DNA from: Christensenella sp. UBA4379
GTDB lineage: Bacteria; Bacillota; Clostridia; Christensenellales; Aristaeellaceae
Reading direction: 5' to 3'
DNA length: 31,310 bases
NCBI GenBank assembly: GCA_002391225.1
Contig: DGRV01000038.1
Span: 1 to 31,310 of the forward strand
Under the pieces are notes generated by a model. The model made no database searches, had not been told where the DNA came from, and was given only the letters and a program-made list of their open reading frames with translations. Positions 15,801 through 22,631 of this stretch are shown here, in pieces; positions within the stretch are counted from its first letter, which is position 1, and each line of letters starts with the position of its first letter. Made by a program: the position numbers and the translations under genes.

Positions 15801-16452
15801 TGACGGCGCGTATGTCCTGGACGGTCCGGATACGGTATCTGTGTATGTGACTGCCGACGGTACGCCCCAGCCTTCGACCGTGGATTTCTATCTGGCGGAG
15901 GAAAGCTGGCCCGAACCTGAACCCGAACCTGAACCTGAACCTGAACCTTATTATCCCCCGACTCCCAGCGGCAGCCTGGGAACTACGTTCCCGGCATATG
16001 TGTCCGCGAGATTAACTAATCCTCCGCTGCTTGCTTACCTTGGACCGGGTGAAAATTACTATCGAACCGAAAGCGGCGCTTATTTTGGCGGCAAAGCCCG
16101 AATCTATGGCAAGGATGGGCAGTGGCTGATGATCGCATACCAGACTGAAGCTGATAACTACAGAATCGGTTTTGTGCGTGATTACAAGTTTGACAAAGGT
16201 GTAGATGCGAACAGCATTCCAGAGCTCACCTACGCGTACATTGGCACGACATTGATCACCGACGCGAGCGTGACGGAAGCACCGGAGACACAGAGAAAGG
16301 CGAACGAAACCCTGCCGGCCGGTACAAAGGTTACCTTCCTGGCCTGGCTGTCCGAAGGCAGCGAGTGGGTCATGATCGAGTATCAGTCTCCCAAATATGG
16401 GCAGACGGTCCGGGCCTTTGTAAAGGGCAATCTGCTTGCCTGCATGCAGTAA
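12850..16452 (+). CDS. secreted peptidoglycan-binding protein with 11 MucBP-like repeats
   Basis: This 1200-residue protein is probably a cell-surface or secreted adhesin-like protein. Residues 3-21 form a signal-peptide-like hydrophobic stretch. A Pro/Thr linker and a PG_binding_1 domain follow (about 66-128: SNVRRLQRRLVELGY, DGKYGPKTKRAVEQFQ). Eleven repeats of about 65-80 residues come next (154-1017). Repeats 1-4 read V-PVYYVD and repeats 5-11 read VPVRYxYG with a conserved Cys. They are separated by ATPTP-type linkers. A (Glu-Pro)n hinge follows at about 1021-1033, then a C-terminal region that looks like two SH3-like units. There is no LPxTG anchor or membrane tail. AAAGGA 9 nt upstream favours the ATG at 12850 over the GTG at 12844. 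A strong terminator follows. Confidence 0.88.
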   Translation: MDLVKTILLYLTMVISAATGVSPEVTPIPASQVATPAPYVTATPDPQSLITPAPTAAPTQARYITLILNDEGSNVRRLQRRLVELGYLESGAVDGKYGPKTKRAVEQFQKKNGLRADGIAGTQTQQMMFESPNVIYYNSATATPVPTATPIPYVSVPVYYVDASTNTVLNSSTANCFASTYIYADGTKVPSGYVLVSNSPVQVSVRSGVASPSSVTFYYQGPSSSVSVPVYYVDEKNVTVAQASARLSKSGYVYADSSMLPSGYVFSSATSAYVTVSGGKASVNMIVFRVARSATAVPAPTARVRATVTVQYVDSLTGVVLYQNAVSMYSSGNVYARDTVVPSGYVRVSDRSVFVNVQNGVASPSTVQFYYSNPTVTATPAPAVTVPIYYIDAQSSRILNRSSVQLQKTTRVYRSVSLIPSGYEITGSTYVDVTVSNGVASPASVVFRVQMKATPAPSYVQVPVRYNYGSTTLYSTTVTCRTGQTSQIYADSSVYGSDYVLSSTTRNPQTVTVSSSGIPSPSAVTFYLAKAATATPIRYVDVPVRFMYGSRTISSGTASCQVGRTTVIRADSTMYPSTYVISGSNQVSVYVSSSGNPSPSAVVFNLVAKATPTPTAAPIVTVDVPVRYVYGTTVVSTGYAVCRTGQNTTVRADSAAYDTRRYVISGSSSANVYVSQKGIASPAMVTFYLAARATATPTSVPKYNVKVPVRYICDGRIIVDGQWECPTGETTAITADQRLYGDEYVLNSSNVVYVNVSVNGVANPSEVVFSLTRRATEVPRYNVEVPVRYVCGSQVVVAGTEECMTGETTAIYAQEQLYGDDYVLSGSNVVYVNVSLNGVANPAEVVFQLTRRATPTPEPTQVPVLEVEVPVQYVYGGNRVFEYTTVCYSGQDNVVYADEEVYSGSYVLSGPDRQTVRVSTRGEATPSVVIFYLEKAATPAPTQAPSFRVEVPVRYLLNGQVLYTEVVRCMNDAKTDVTANTKLFDGAYVLDGPDTVSVYVTADGTPQPSTVDFYLAEESWPEPEPEPEPEPEPYYPPTPSGSLGTTFPAYVSARLTNPPLLAYLGPGENYYRTESGAYFGGKARIYGKDGQWLMIAYQTEADNYRIGFVRDYKFDKGVDANSIPELTYAYIGTTLITDASVTEAPETQRKANETLPAGTKVTFLAWLSEGSEWVMIEYQSPKYGQTVRAFVKGNLLACMQ
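13309..15900 (+). repeat. eleven tandem protein-level repeats in the MucBP-like gene
   Basis: The coding repeat unit is about 225-250 nt. Starts fall about every 230 nt from 13309, and units 8 and 9 (about 14958-15191 and 15193-15420) are the most alike. Each unit ends in a xSPSxVxFYL-type strand followed by a Thr/Pro linker. Confidence 0.85.
15913..15948 (+). repeat. hexanucleotide tract encoding (Glu-Pro)n
   Basis: Six GAACCY units in a row encode Glu-Pro repeats, the hinge between the MucBP-like array and the C-terminal domains. Such near-identical hexamers are prone to length change by slippage. Confidence 0.85.
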
Positions 16453-16468
16453 ACGGATCATGAACGCA

Positions 16469-16507
16469 GGGGCTGTTGCAGAAGCGAATCTGCAGCAGCT
16501 CCTTTTT
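16469..16507 (+). terminator. intrinsic terminator of the MucBP-like repeat gene
   Basis: GGGGCTGTTGCAG pairs with CTGCAGCAGCTCC over 13 bp (two G-U) around an 8-nt loop, followed by TTTTT. Confidence 0.9.
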
Positions 16508-16555
16508 GAATCAGGTATCTTTATTCTTAATTTTACCATTGAAGGGGGAAAGCCC

Positions 16556-18160
16556 ATGCTTCGGGTGCAGAACCTGCAGATCCCGCTGGACGCGGACGAG
16601 AGGGCTTTAAGAAAAGCGGCCGCCAAAGCCATCGGCGTCCGTGAAAAGGAGATTCTCCGGGTTTCCGTTGGTAAGAAAAGCGTAGACGCCAGAAAAAAAG
16701 ACCGAGTTCACTTTGTCGTCTCCGCTGACGTTACGCTGGAACAGAAAGACGAAGCCGTAATAAAGAGGGTCCGTCCCGGCGTCATCACGGAAGTCCCAAA
16801 GTATGAAAAAATCTCCCCACCCAAAGCTGCGCCCCTTTCCGACCCTCCGGTGGTCGTCGGGCTTGGTCCCGGAGGGCTGTTCGCTGCCCTGTACCTGGCC
16901 CGCGCGGGGCTTCGTCCCATGGTGATAGAACGCGGAGAACCGGTGGAGGACCGGGAACGGACGGTGAAACTGTTTACGGAGCGCCGCCAGCTGGACGAGG
17001 AAAGCAATATCCAGTTCGGGGAAGGCGGAGCCGGGGCGTTTTCCGACGGCAAGCTGACGACGGGCATCAAGGACATCCGCTGCCGGCAGATTTTAGTGGA
17101 GCTTGTCGATCACGGAGCGCCGGAGGACATTCTGGTTCTCGCCAATCCCCACGTAGGGACAGATCGGCTGCCCGGCGTCGTTAAAGCCATCCGGGAAGAA
17201 ATCATGGCCCTGGGCGGCCAGGTCCTGTTCCGCACGAAATGGACCGGTCTAAGAACACAGAACGGAAAGCTTTGCTCTATTACATTTGAAGGACCAGAGG
17301 GGAAAAAAGAGATCCCCGCCCCGTGCGTGCTGGCTGCGGTCGGCCACAGCGCGGCAGACACCCAACGGATGCTGATTGAGAGCGGTCTCCGAGCGGAGAG
17401 GAAGCCTTTCAGCGTCGGTTTCAGGATCGAGCATCTGCAGAGCGTGATCAACCGGGCTCAATACGGCTCTTTTGCTGGTCATCCGGCGCTTCCGCCGGCG
17501 GAATACAAGCTGCATGCCCGGCTTCCGGACGGCCGCGGGGTGTATACCTTCTGCATGTGCCCGGGGGGCATGGTCGCCCCGGCCGCCAGCAGGCTGGGGG
17601 CTGTATGCGTCAATGGGATGAGCCCTTATCTTCGGGATGGGGTGAACGCCAACGCCGCCGTGCTGGTGGACGTCCGGCCGGAGGATTTTCCGGGGGAGGA
17701 CGTGCTGGCCGGCTATGCCTTCCAGGAGCAGCTGGAGCGGGCCGCTTTCCGCCTGGGCGGGGGAGACTACAGCGCACCCTGTCAGCTGGCCGGAGATTTC
17801 ATTGCTGGCCTTCCATCAACAGGTCCAGACGCTGTTCAGCCTACTTATCTGCCGGGGGTATGCTGGACGGATCTGAACGGGCTGTTCCCTCAGCCCTGGC
17901 GGGAGGATCTGAAAACGGGTCTGACGCTGCTCTCCCGCCAGCTTTCGGGCTTTGCGTCTGAAGACGCCGTGCTGACCGCCCCGGAAACCCGCTCCTCCAG
18001 CCCGGTGCGCTTTTTCAGAGACGAGCACCTTCAAGCGGGCGTAGGGGGTGTCTATCTGATCGGCGAAGGAGCGGGCTATGCCGGCGGCATCATGTCCGCC
18101 GCGGCGGACGGCCTGAGATGCGCGGAATCTGCGCTGGAATGGCTAAAGGAAGGCAGATAA
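16556..18160 (+). CDS. FAD-dependent oxidoreductase, COG2509-type
   Basis: This 534-residue flavoprotein belongs to an uncharacterised dehydrogenase family. Residues 1-90 form a small N-terminal domain (LRVQNLQIPLDADERALRKA) typical of these proteins. The Rossmann motif VVVGLGPGGLFAALYLARAG lies near 99-118, with ERG at 125-127 for the FAD ribose. NIQFGEGGAGAFSDGKL follows, and YLIGEGAGYAGGIMSAAADG near the C-terminus closes the FAD site. The reaction and substrate are unknown. The open frame begins much earlier inside the previous terminator, so I chose the ATG at 16556, which has GAAGGGGGAA about 5 nt upstream. It sits alone between two large envelope genes. Confidence 0.9.
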   Translation: MLRVQNLQIPLDADERALRKAAAKAIGVREKEILRVSVGKKSVDARKKDRVHFVVSADVTLEQKDEAVIKRVRPGVITEVPKYEKISPPKAAPLSDPPVVVGLGPGGLFAALYLARAGLRPMVIERGEPVEDRERTVKLFTERRQLDEESNIQFGEGGAGAFSDGKLTTGIKDIRCRQILVELVDHGAPEDILVLANPHVGTDRLPGVVKAIREEIMALGGQVLFRTKWTGLRTQNGKLCSITFEGPEGKKEIPAPCVLAAVGHSAADTQRMLIESGLRAERKPFSVGFRIEHLQSVINRAQYGSFAGHPALPPAEYKLHARLPDGRGVYTFCMCPGGMVAPAASRLGAVCVNGMSPYLRDGVNANAAVLVDVRPEDFPGEDVLAGYAFQEQLERAAFRLGGGDYSAPCQLAGDFIAGLPSTGPDAVQPTYLPGVCWTDLNGLFPQPWREDLKTGLTLLSRQLSGFASEDAVLTAPETRSSSPVRFFRDEHLQAGVGGVYLIGEGAGYAGGIMSAAADGLRCAESALEWLKEGR

Positions 18161-18302
18161 GCAGGAATTTACAATGTTGAAGGATTTCCGGAAAGATTTA
18201 ACGATAAAGTCATAATTTTGAAATATATGCTTTAACAATCATTCATTGTTCTTCACAATAATGACTTATACTGTAAAAAAAGCTTCGCTTTTGAGTGCTT
18301 GA

Positions 18303-18333
18303 CAGCCCCGTTTCCGACCCGGAAACGGGGCTG
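18303..18333 (+). terminator. 14-bp perfect hairpin, probable terminator of the flavoprotein gene
   Basis: CAGCCCCGTTTCCG (18303-18316) and CGGAAACGGGGCTG (18320-18333) are perfect complements with a 3-nt loop. The downstream T-run is weak (CTGACTGTTTC). A smaller AAAAGC/GCTTTT hairpin lies just before it, near 18277-18292. Confidence 0.6.
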
Positions 18334-18360
18334 CTGACTGTTTCTATCGACTCCGTTTCA

Positions 18361-18389
18361 TTGACAAATTTGGCCGATTCCGGTATTAT
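18361..18389 (+). promoter_or_regulatory. promoter for the NlpC/P60 multidomain gene
   Basis: TTGACA (18361-18366), 17 nt, TATTAT (18384-18389), with a second -10-like TATAAC directly after it. The leader to the ATG at 18481 would be about 85 nt. Confidence 0.78.
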
Positions 18390-18480
18390 TATAACGTATG
18401 CGCGTTTCATTAAGGTTATTTTAAGTGGAGCATTCAGGAAGAATTGCACTCTTCTCACCACGAAAGGAGAAGCAGAATAC

Positions 18481-21400
18481 ATGTTGAAACTGAAACAGAA
18501 AATCGCCCTGGTTCTTGCTTTGATCCTGGCGCTAGTGGCTATGGTTCCTGTGCAGGCAGAGGATCTGGCGGAACGGATCAGGAAACTTACACAGCAGGAA
18601 TCCACTCTGACGGAAACGAAACCTGCTTTACAGCAGGAGGATACCAGCCTGGAAGAAGCTGTGCAGAACGAAGCACAACCGGCTGCTTCTGACGAAGAGG
18701 ACGAGTTGGTATTCGATGACGAAGCGGTAAGCAGCCGGGCTGCTTTTAACCCGGATCTCATGACGGCGGAGGCAGGGACCGAAGTTTACACGGACAGCCG
18801 GATGACAGTGCTGCTTGGTGCGATCAGAAGCGACAGCGTCGTTTATGCCATTTCCCTGTCTGGCAGCGCGGTGCGCATTGCACTGGTATCCGGCACAGAA
18901 GTTATCGAAGGCTTTGTTTCGGTTAATTCTCTGAGCCCTATGTCTCAAAATAGTAAATACTCATACACAATGGTCGCTAAACGCGGCATTCTGGTTTACG
19001 GCCAAAAGCTGGTGAGTATTTCTTTTACCAAAGTTTCCGGAAGCGTCACCGCAGCTCCTCAGAAAACAGCCACCTCTAAGGCGACAGCCACTCCAAAGAC
19101 AACTGTTACTCCCAAAGTAACCGCCACTCCGACACCTAAAGTGACTGCCGCCCCCACCGTGAAGGTAACGGCGGCACCTGCCACGGCGGTGCCCAGCGGA
19201 TATCCTGTCATTTTGGAACAGCCCACTTCTGAAAGTGGGGTAAACGGCATGTTTATAGTGTTCTATGTGAACGCGCAGAATGTCAAAACGTACCAGTGGC
19301 AGATGAGCAGGGACCAGGGCAGCACCTGGACGAATCTGACCAACAACACTGTTTGGATCGGAAACAAAAAGCAGTCCATGTATTTCATTCCGTCGGAAAA
19401 ATATGAAAGCTATCTGTTCCGCTGCAAGCTAACTAACAGTATAGGCACCGTATATACAAATGTCGTGACCATGTCCGGCTCAGCGTCTGCAGTACCGACT
19501 GCAGCCTCGACGGCGAAACCGACAGCCACGCCTACCGTGAAACCGACCGCCACCCCGACGGCAAAGCCGACAGCTATACCCACGGTGAAACCGACGGCTG
19601 CTCCGGTTCAAAATCCAACAGCAACTCCGGGAGCAAGTCAGGTGAAGATTACTGCTCAGCCGAAAGATATCTCCGCCGCAGCGGGAGATAGGGTTACCTT
19701 CTCTGTGCAGGCTGAAAATGCCACAGTCTATCAGTGGTATTACTTTGATCCGTCATCGAATCTCTGGAAGCTGCTTTCGGATGGATCTACTTGGTCCGGT
19801 GCCCGCAGTGCGGCGCTTTCGTTCACGGCCAGTGCTTCCTATCACCGCGGCCAGTTCCGCTGTCTGGTTTCCGGCCTCAACAGTTCTGTCAACAGCGATG
19901 CGGCCGTATTCAGTCTGCTTACTGGAGCTCCGGTGATCGACACAGGGACAGATACAGTGATCACAGCGGCAACTGGTTCATATGTTACCTTAACTGCCAA
20001 GGTCATCGGAGCAACCTCCTGCACGTGGCAAATTAACCCCGGTATCGGTATCTGGATGGATTACAGAACAGGCGCTGATGCGTTAGATCTTTCTTCGCCT
20101 GCGCTCACGGTCCGTCTGCTGAACAGCACAATCAAATATACCTACCGTCTGAAAGCGACCAACGCTTATGGAACCACCTACAGCCCGGTTTATTCTTTGA
20201 ACGGACTGCTTACTGGACCGACTAACGTGAACGCGGAAGCAGCAGGACGCAACGCGATCAATGTAAGCTGGACGAAATCTACAGATACGAGAATCGAACG
20301 TTATCTGGTATACGTCAATACAGATAATACTGTCGACTATCAATCCTATGTCACCGTCACCGGAAATAGCGCGCGGCTGACCGGCCTGAACGCCGGGACG
20401 ACCTACCATGTCTGGGTGCAGGCGGAAGGAAGAAATCTTTCCAGCGAGGTGGACGACAGCGTTCACGCTTCCGTCACCACTTATGCGCCGGCTACCAAGC
20501 CCGGCGCCCCGACGTCCGTTTCCGCGAATCCGTCCACTACCTCTGCCGCTGTTTCCTGGAAAAAACCGGCGAACAGCGAGTTGGATGGTTATTATGTGTA
20601 TTATTCCCTGCCTTCTTCCAATGCGGTTCAGAAGGTGACCGTCAGCGGGGAAGATAACCTTTCCACTGCTCTGACTGGTCTTTCCCGGAATACCGCTTAT
20701 CAGGTCTGGGTCACAGCCTATAACGCGGCCGGCGAAGGAAATGCCAGTGCGCGGGCGAGCTTTACAACACTTAAGACAGCTGCCGCACCGGCACAGCCTA
20801 CCAATGTCAAGGCTGTTTCCACTGGGTCGAACAGCGTGCAGGTTACGTGGACACGCTCTGCATCCGGCGATGTAGCTGGCTATTACGTCTATTACGGTAC
20901 TTCTGCCACTTCGGCCTCGAAATATGGCACGACCTATTCCGCTAATATAGCTTCCGCTACCATCACCGGGCTGACGATGGGAAAGGAATATTATTTCTGG
21001 GTAACGGCGTTCAACGGTGATGGGGTACAGAGTGCCATGAATCAGGACGTCCGGTCCAGCGCTGTGCCGCAGTCTTCATCTACGAGCTCCAGCAGTAATA
21101 AAATTAGTGCTGAATATTTCTCGAAAATGGGAGATAAATACCTTGGAACTTCCTATTCAGTATATGACTGCCAGGCCTTCGTGGAAAAGATGCTGAGTGA
21201 CGCTGGACTAAAGAACTACAATCTGGCCGGGAGCAACGCATGGTACCGGCAGATGAGCTGGCGCGGAACGCCTGAACAGTGCATTGCTAAATTCGGCTGC
21301 ATCCCGACAGGAGCTTTCCTCTTTATTGTAAAGCATGACGGCGGCGAACCGAGTCATTATAACGACAGTCTTGGTAATGCAAGCCACATCGGCGTTGTTA

Positions 21401-21564
21401 CTCATCGCAATGGCGGCGCCATTCATTCCTCTTATTCAAGGGGCGGCGTATATACCAGCGTATTTAACGACGCGACCATCCCCAACGGCGGCTGGAATAT
21501 GATCGGCCTGTGGACCCGGATGGATTACGGAGAAACGGTCAACAGTATTCTTGAAGGTCGTTGA
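18481..21564 (+). CDS. secreted multidomain protein: SH3-like, Ig-like, FN3 and C-terminal NlpC/P60-type peptidase
   Basis: This 1027-residue exported protein is probably a cell-wall hydrolase or surface enzyme. Residues 1-26 are a signal peptide ending VQA. An acidic Gln/Glu-rich stretch follows to about 90, then an SH3-like unit (about 95-185), a Thr/Pro/Lys linker, Ig-like domains (about 241-335, 388-484 and possibly 484-579), three FN3 domains (about 579-673, 675-770, 772-862) and a Ser-rich hinge. The C-terminal domain has YDCQAFVEKML with Cys897 and ASHIGVV with His969, matching the Cys/His pair of NlpC/P60 peptidases. The substrate is presumably peptidoglycan. The gene has a promoter at 18361-18389 and AAAGGAG about 11 nt before the ATG. 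Its DNA looks clearly less GC-rich than its neighbours. Confidence 0.88.
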   Translation: MLKLKQKIALVLALILALVAMVPVQAEDLAERIRKLTQQESTLTETKPALQQEDTSLEEAVQNEAQPAASDEEDELVFDDEAVSSRAAFNPDLMTAEAGTEVYTDSRMTVLLGAIRSDSVVYAISLSGSAVRIALVSGTEVIEGFVSVNSLSPMSQNSKYSYTMVAKRGILVYGQKLVSISFTKVSGSVTAAPQKTATSKATATPKTTVTPKVTATPTPKVTAAPTVKVTAAPATAVPSGYPVILEQPTSESGVNGMFIVFYVNAQNVKTYQWQMSRDQGSTWTNLTNNTVWIGNKKQSMYFIPSEKYESYLFRCKLTNSIGTVYTNVVTMSGSASAVPTAASTAKPTATPTVKPTATPTAKPTAIPTVKPTAAPVQNPTATPGASQVKITAQPKDISAAAGDRVTFSVQAENATVYQWYYFDPSSNLWKLLSDGSTWSGARSAALSFTASASYHRGQFRCLVSGLNSSVNSDAAVFSLLTGAPVIDTGTDTVITAATGSYVTLTAKVIGATSCTWQINPGIGIWMDYRTGADALDLSSPALTVRLLNSTIKYTYRLKATNAYGTTYSPVYSLNGLLTGPTNVNAEAAGRNAINVSWTKSTDTRIERYLVYVNTDNTVDYQSYVTVTGNSARLTGLNAGTTYHVWVQAEGRNLSSEVDDSVHASVTTYAPATKPGAPTSVSANPSTTSAAVSWKKPANSELDGYYVYYSLPSSNAVQKVTVSGEDNLSTALTGLSRNTAYQVWVTAYNAAGEGNASARASFTTLKTAAAPAQPTNVKAVSTGSNSVQVTWTRSASGDVAGYYVYYGTSATSASKYGTTYSANIASATITGLTMGKEYYFWVTAFNGDGVQSAMNQDVRSSAVPQSSSTSSSSNKISAEYFSKMGDKYLGTSYSVYDCQAFVEKMLSDAGLKNYNLAGSNAWYRQMSWRGTPEQCIAKFGCIPTGAFLFIVKHDGGEPSHYNDSLGNASHIGVVTHRNGGAIHSSYSRGGVYTSVFNDATIPNGGWNMIGLWTRMDYGETVNSILEGR

Positions 21565-21616
21565 TCGAACCAGGACCGGCTGCCGGAAAAAAAAGTTTCC
21601 CGGCCAAGCCGGCAGG

Positions 21617-21651
21617 ATCAAGCGGACAGGCTTTCCGTCCGCTTGATTTTT
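21617..21651 (+). terminator. intrinsic terminator of the NlpC/P60 gene
   Basis: ATCAAGCGGAC pairs perfectly with GTCCGCTTGAT (11 bp) around a 9-nt loop, followed by TTTT. Confidence 0.9.
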
Positions 21652-21707
21652 CTGTACCTGGCGTAAAGTGAATGAAAACTGGAATCACTGAAAGGAAGCG
21701 TGATTTC

Positions 21708-22187
21708 GTGGAACAGAAAACAGGCGGAAGCCAAAATACCCAGAGGATCACATCGCCCGCCGAGCTGCATGACGTCATGAGGGTTTCCAGTCCTAGGGTA
21801 TGGATCATTCTGATCGTGATTACAGCGCTTCTAATCGCCCTGATCGTGGTCGCCGCGGCCAAGACGCTGGAAAATACCATGGACATCAAAGTGACGGTCC
21901 AGACGGTCATTGCGCCTGACGGCGCGGGAGAGGCCGCTGAGGGAGCTCAAATCAGGAGACTCCTGGGTTCGGTCGCCCTGGACCGGATGAACCTGGTGAA
22001 CACCGGCATGACCGTTCGGTTTTCGAACGTGATCGGAAAGATCGGCATGCTGACGAAAAACGAAACGGAGGACGCTGCCGTCATCGAAATCATTCCGGAC
22101 AGCGAGCCGGTTCTTCTGCCGGACGGGACCTATGACGGAAAGCTGGTGCTGGAAACCACGACGCCCATCCGTTTCCTCCTCAACTGA
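21708..22187 (+). CDS. single-pass membrane protein, resembles the N-terminus of NHLM/HlyD-type secretion proteins
   Basis: This small protein (159 residues from the GTG at 21708, 171 from the ATG at 21672) has a short cytoplasmic N-terminus, one membrane helix (VWIILIVITALLIALIVVAA) and an extracytoplasmic part. The wording ITSPAELHDVMRVSSPRVWI before the helix is like the SPEQL..LM.VTSPRGW segment that opens membrane-fusion proteins of NHLM bacteriocin exporters. The coiled coil and barrel of those proteins are missing. AAAGGAAG 9 nt before the GTG favours that start. No peptidase-ABC exporter or precursor peptide is nearby, so a bacteriocin role is unsupported. The function is unknown. Confidence 0.7.
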   Translation: MEQKTGGSQNTQRITSPAELHDVMRVSSPRVWIILIVITALLIALIVVAAAKTLENTMDIKVTVQTVIAPDGAGEAAEGAQIRRLLGSVALDRMNLVNTGMTVRFSNVIGKIGMLTKNETEDAAVIEIIPDSEPVLLPDGTYDGKLVLETTTPIRFLLN

Positions 22188-22247
22188 TCTTTCCCCGGCT
22201 CAAATTGTTTCATTTCCATGAATATTTTTCAAAATGGGGATGAATGC

Positions 22248-22276
22248 TTGTATTTTTTTCAAAGTTATGTTAATAT
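22248..22276 (+). promoter_or_regulatory. promoter for secG
   Basis: TTGTAT (22248-22253), 17 nt that is T-rich, TAATAT (22271-22276). The transcript start near 22283 leaves a leader of about 26 nt holding the strong AAAAGGAGG site. Confidence 0.75.
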
Positions 22277-22308
22277 ACCTATGTTTGACTCAAAAGGAGG
22301 TTTTGAGT

Positions 22309-22542
22309 ATGATCGTACTGCAGATTCTGATGGCCATCGTAGCTGTCATTCTGGTTGTTTCCGTCATGCTGCAGGATGGCGACAGTGAGGGGATCACCGC
22401 GCTGGGTGCCAGCACCGGCAACAGCGAGACCTTTTTCGGCAAGAACCAGACCAGCTCCCTGCAGGGCAAGATGGCGCTGATCACGAAAATTTCCGCCGGT
22501 CTGTTCGTCGTGCTGGCGATTGTGATCATGATCGTCAGCTGA
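22309..22542 (+). CDS. secG: preprotein translocase subunit SecG
   Basis: SecG is the small non-essential subunit of the SecYEG channel. The 77-residue protein has two membrane helices (about 2-20 and 55-76) joined by a polar loop containing MLQDGDSEGITALG and GNSETFFGKNQ. Both are hallmarks of Gram-positive SecG (LLQxGKxxGLS and ETLFGK-like). The ATG at 22309 is set by AAAAGGAGG 8 nt upstream. A promoter lies at 22248-22276 and an intrinsic terminator follows, so it is a single-gene transcript. rnr and smpB, common neighbours of secG in Firmicutes, are not here. Confidence 0.94.
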   Translation: MIVLQILMAIVAVILVVSVMLQDGDSEGITALGASTGNSETFFGKNQTSSLQGKMALITKISAGLFVVLAIVIMIVS

Positions 22543-22557
22543 CAGCTGATGGTAAAA

Positions 22558-22593
22558 AGAGGGGCTGACATACTTTACGTCAGTCTCTTTTTT
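22558..22593 (+). terminator. intrinsic terminator of secG
   Basis: AGAGGGGCTGAC pairs with GTCAGTCTCTTT (12 bp with G-U pairs) around a 9-nt loop, followed by a T-run. Confidence 0.8.
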
Positions 22594-22631
22594 GTTGTTT
22601 AAACGAAGAACCCGATTCCGGAGGATATGGG

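Larger units (their letters stand above)
18161..18480. other. 320-nt AT-rich intergenic region between the flavoprotein and NlpC/P60 genes
   Basis: No gene is supported here. The first 110 nt are markedly AT-rich, with a small ATTGT/ACAAT hairpin near 18245. Then come the 14-bp hairpin at 18303-18333, the promoter at 18361-18389 and the leader of the NlpC/P60 gene. An open frame that crosses the region is only the upstream extension of that gene. Confidence 0.7.

Noticed and set aside
16436..16555. Longer start for the flavoprotein, overlapping the previous gene
   Set aside because: It would translate through a strong intrinsic terminator; the ATG at 16556 has a good ribosome binding site.
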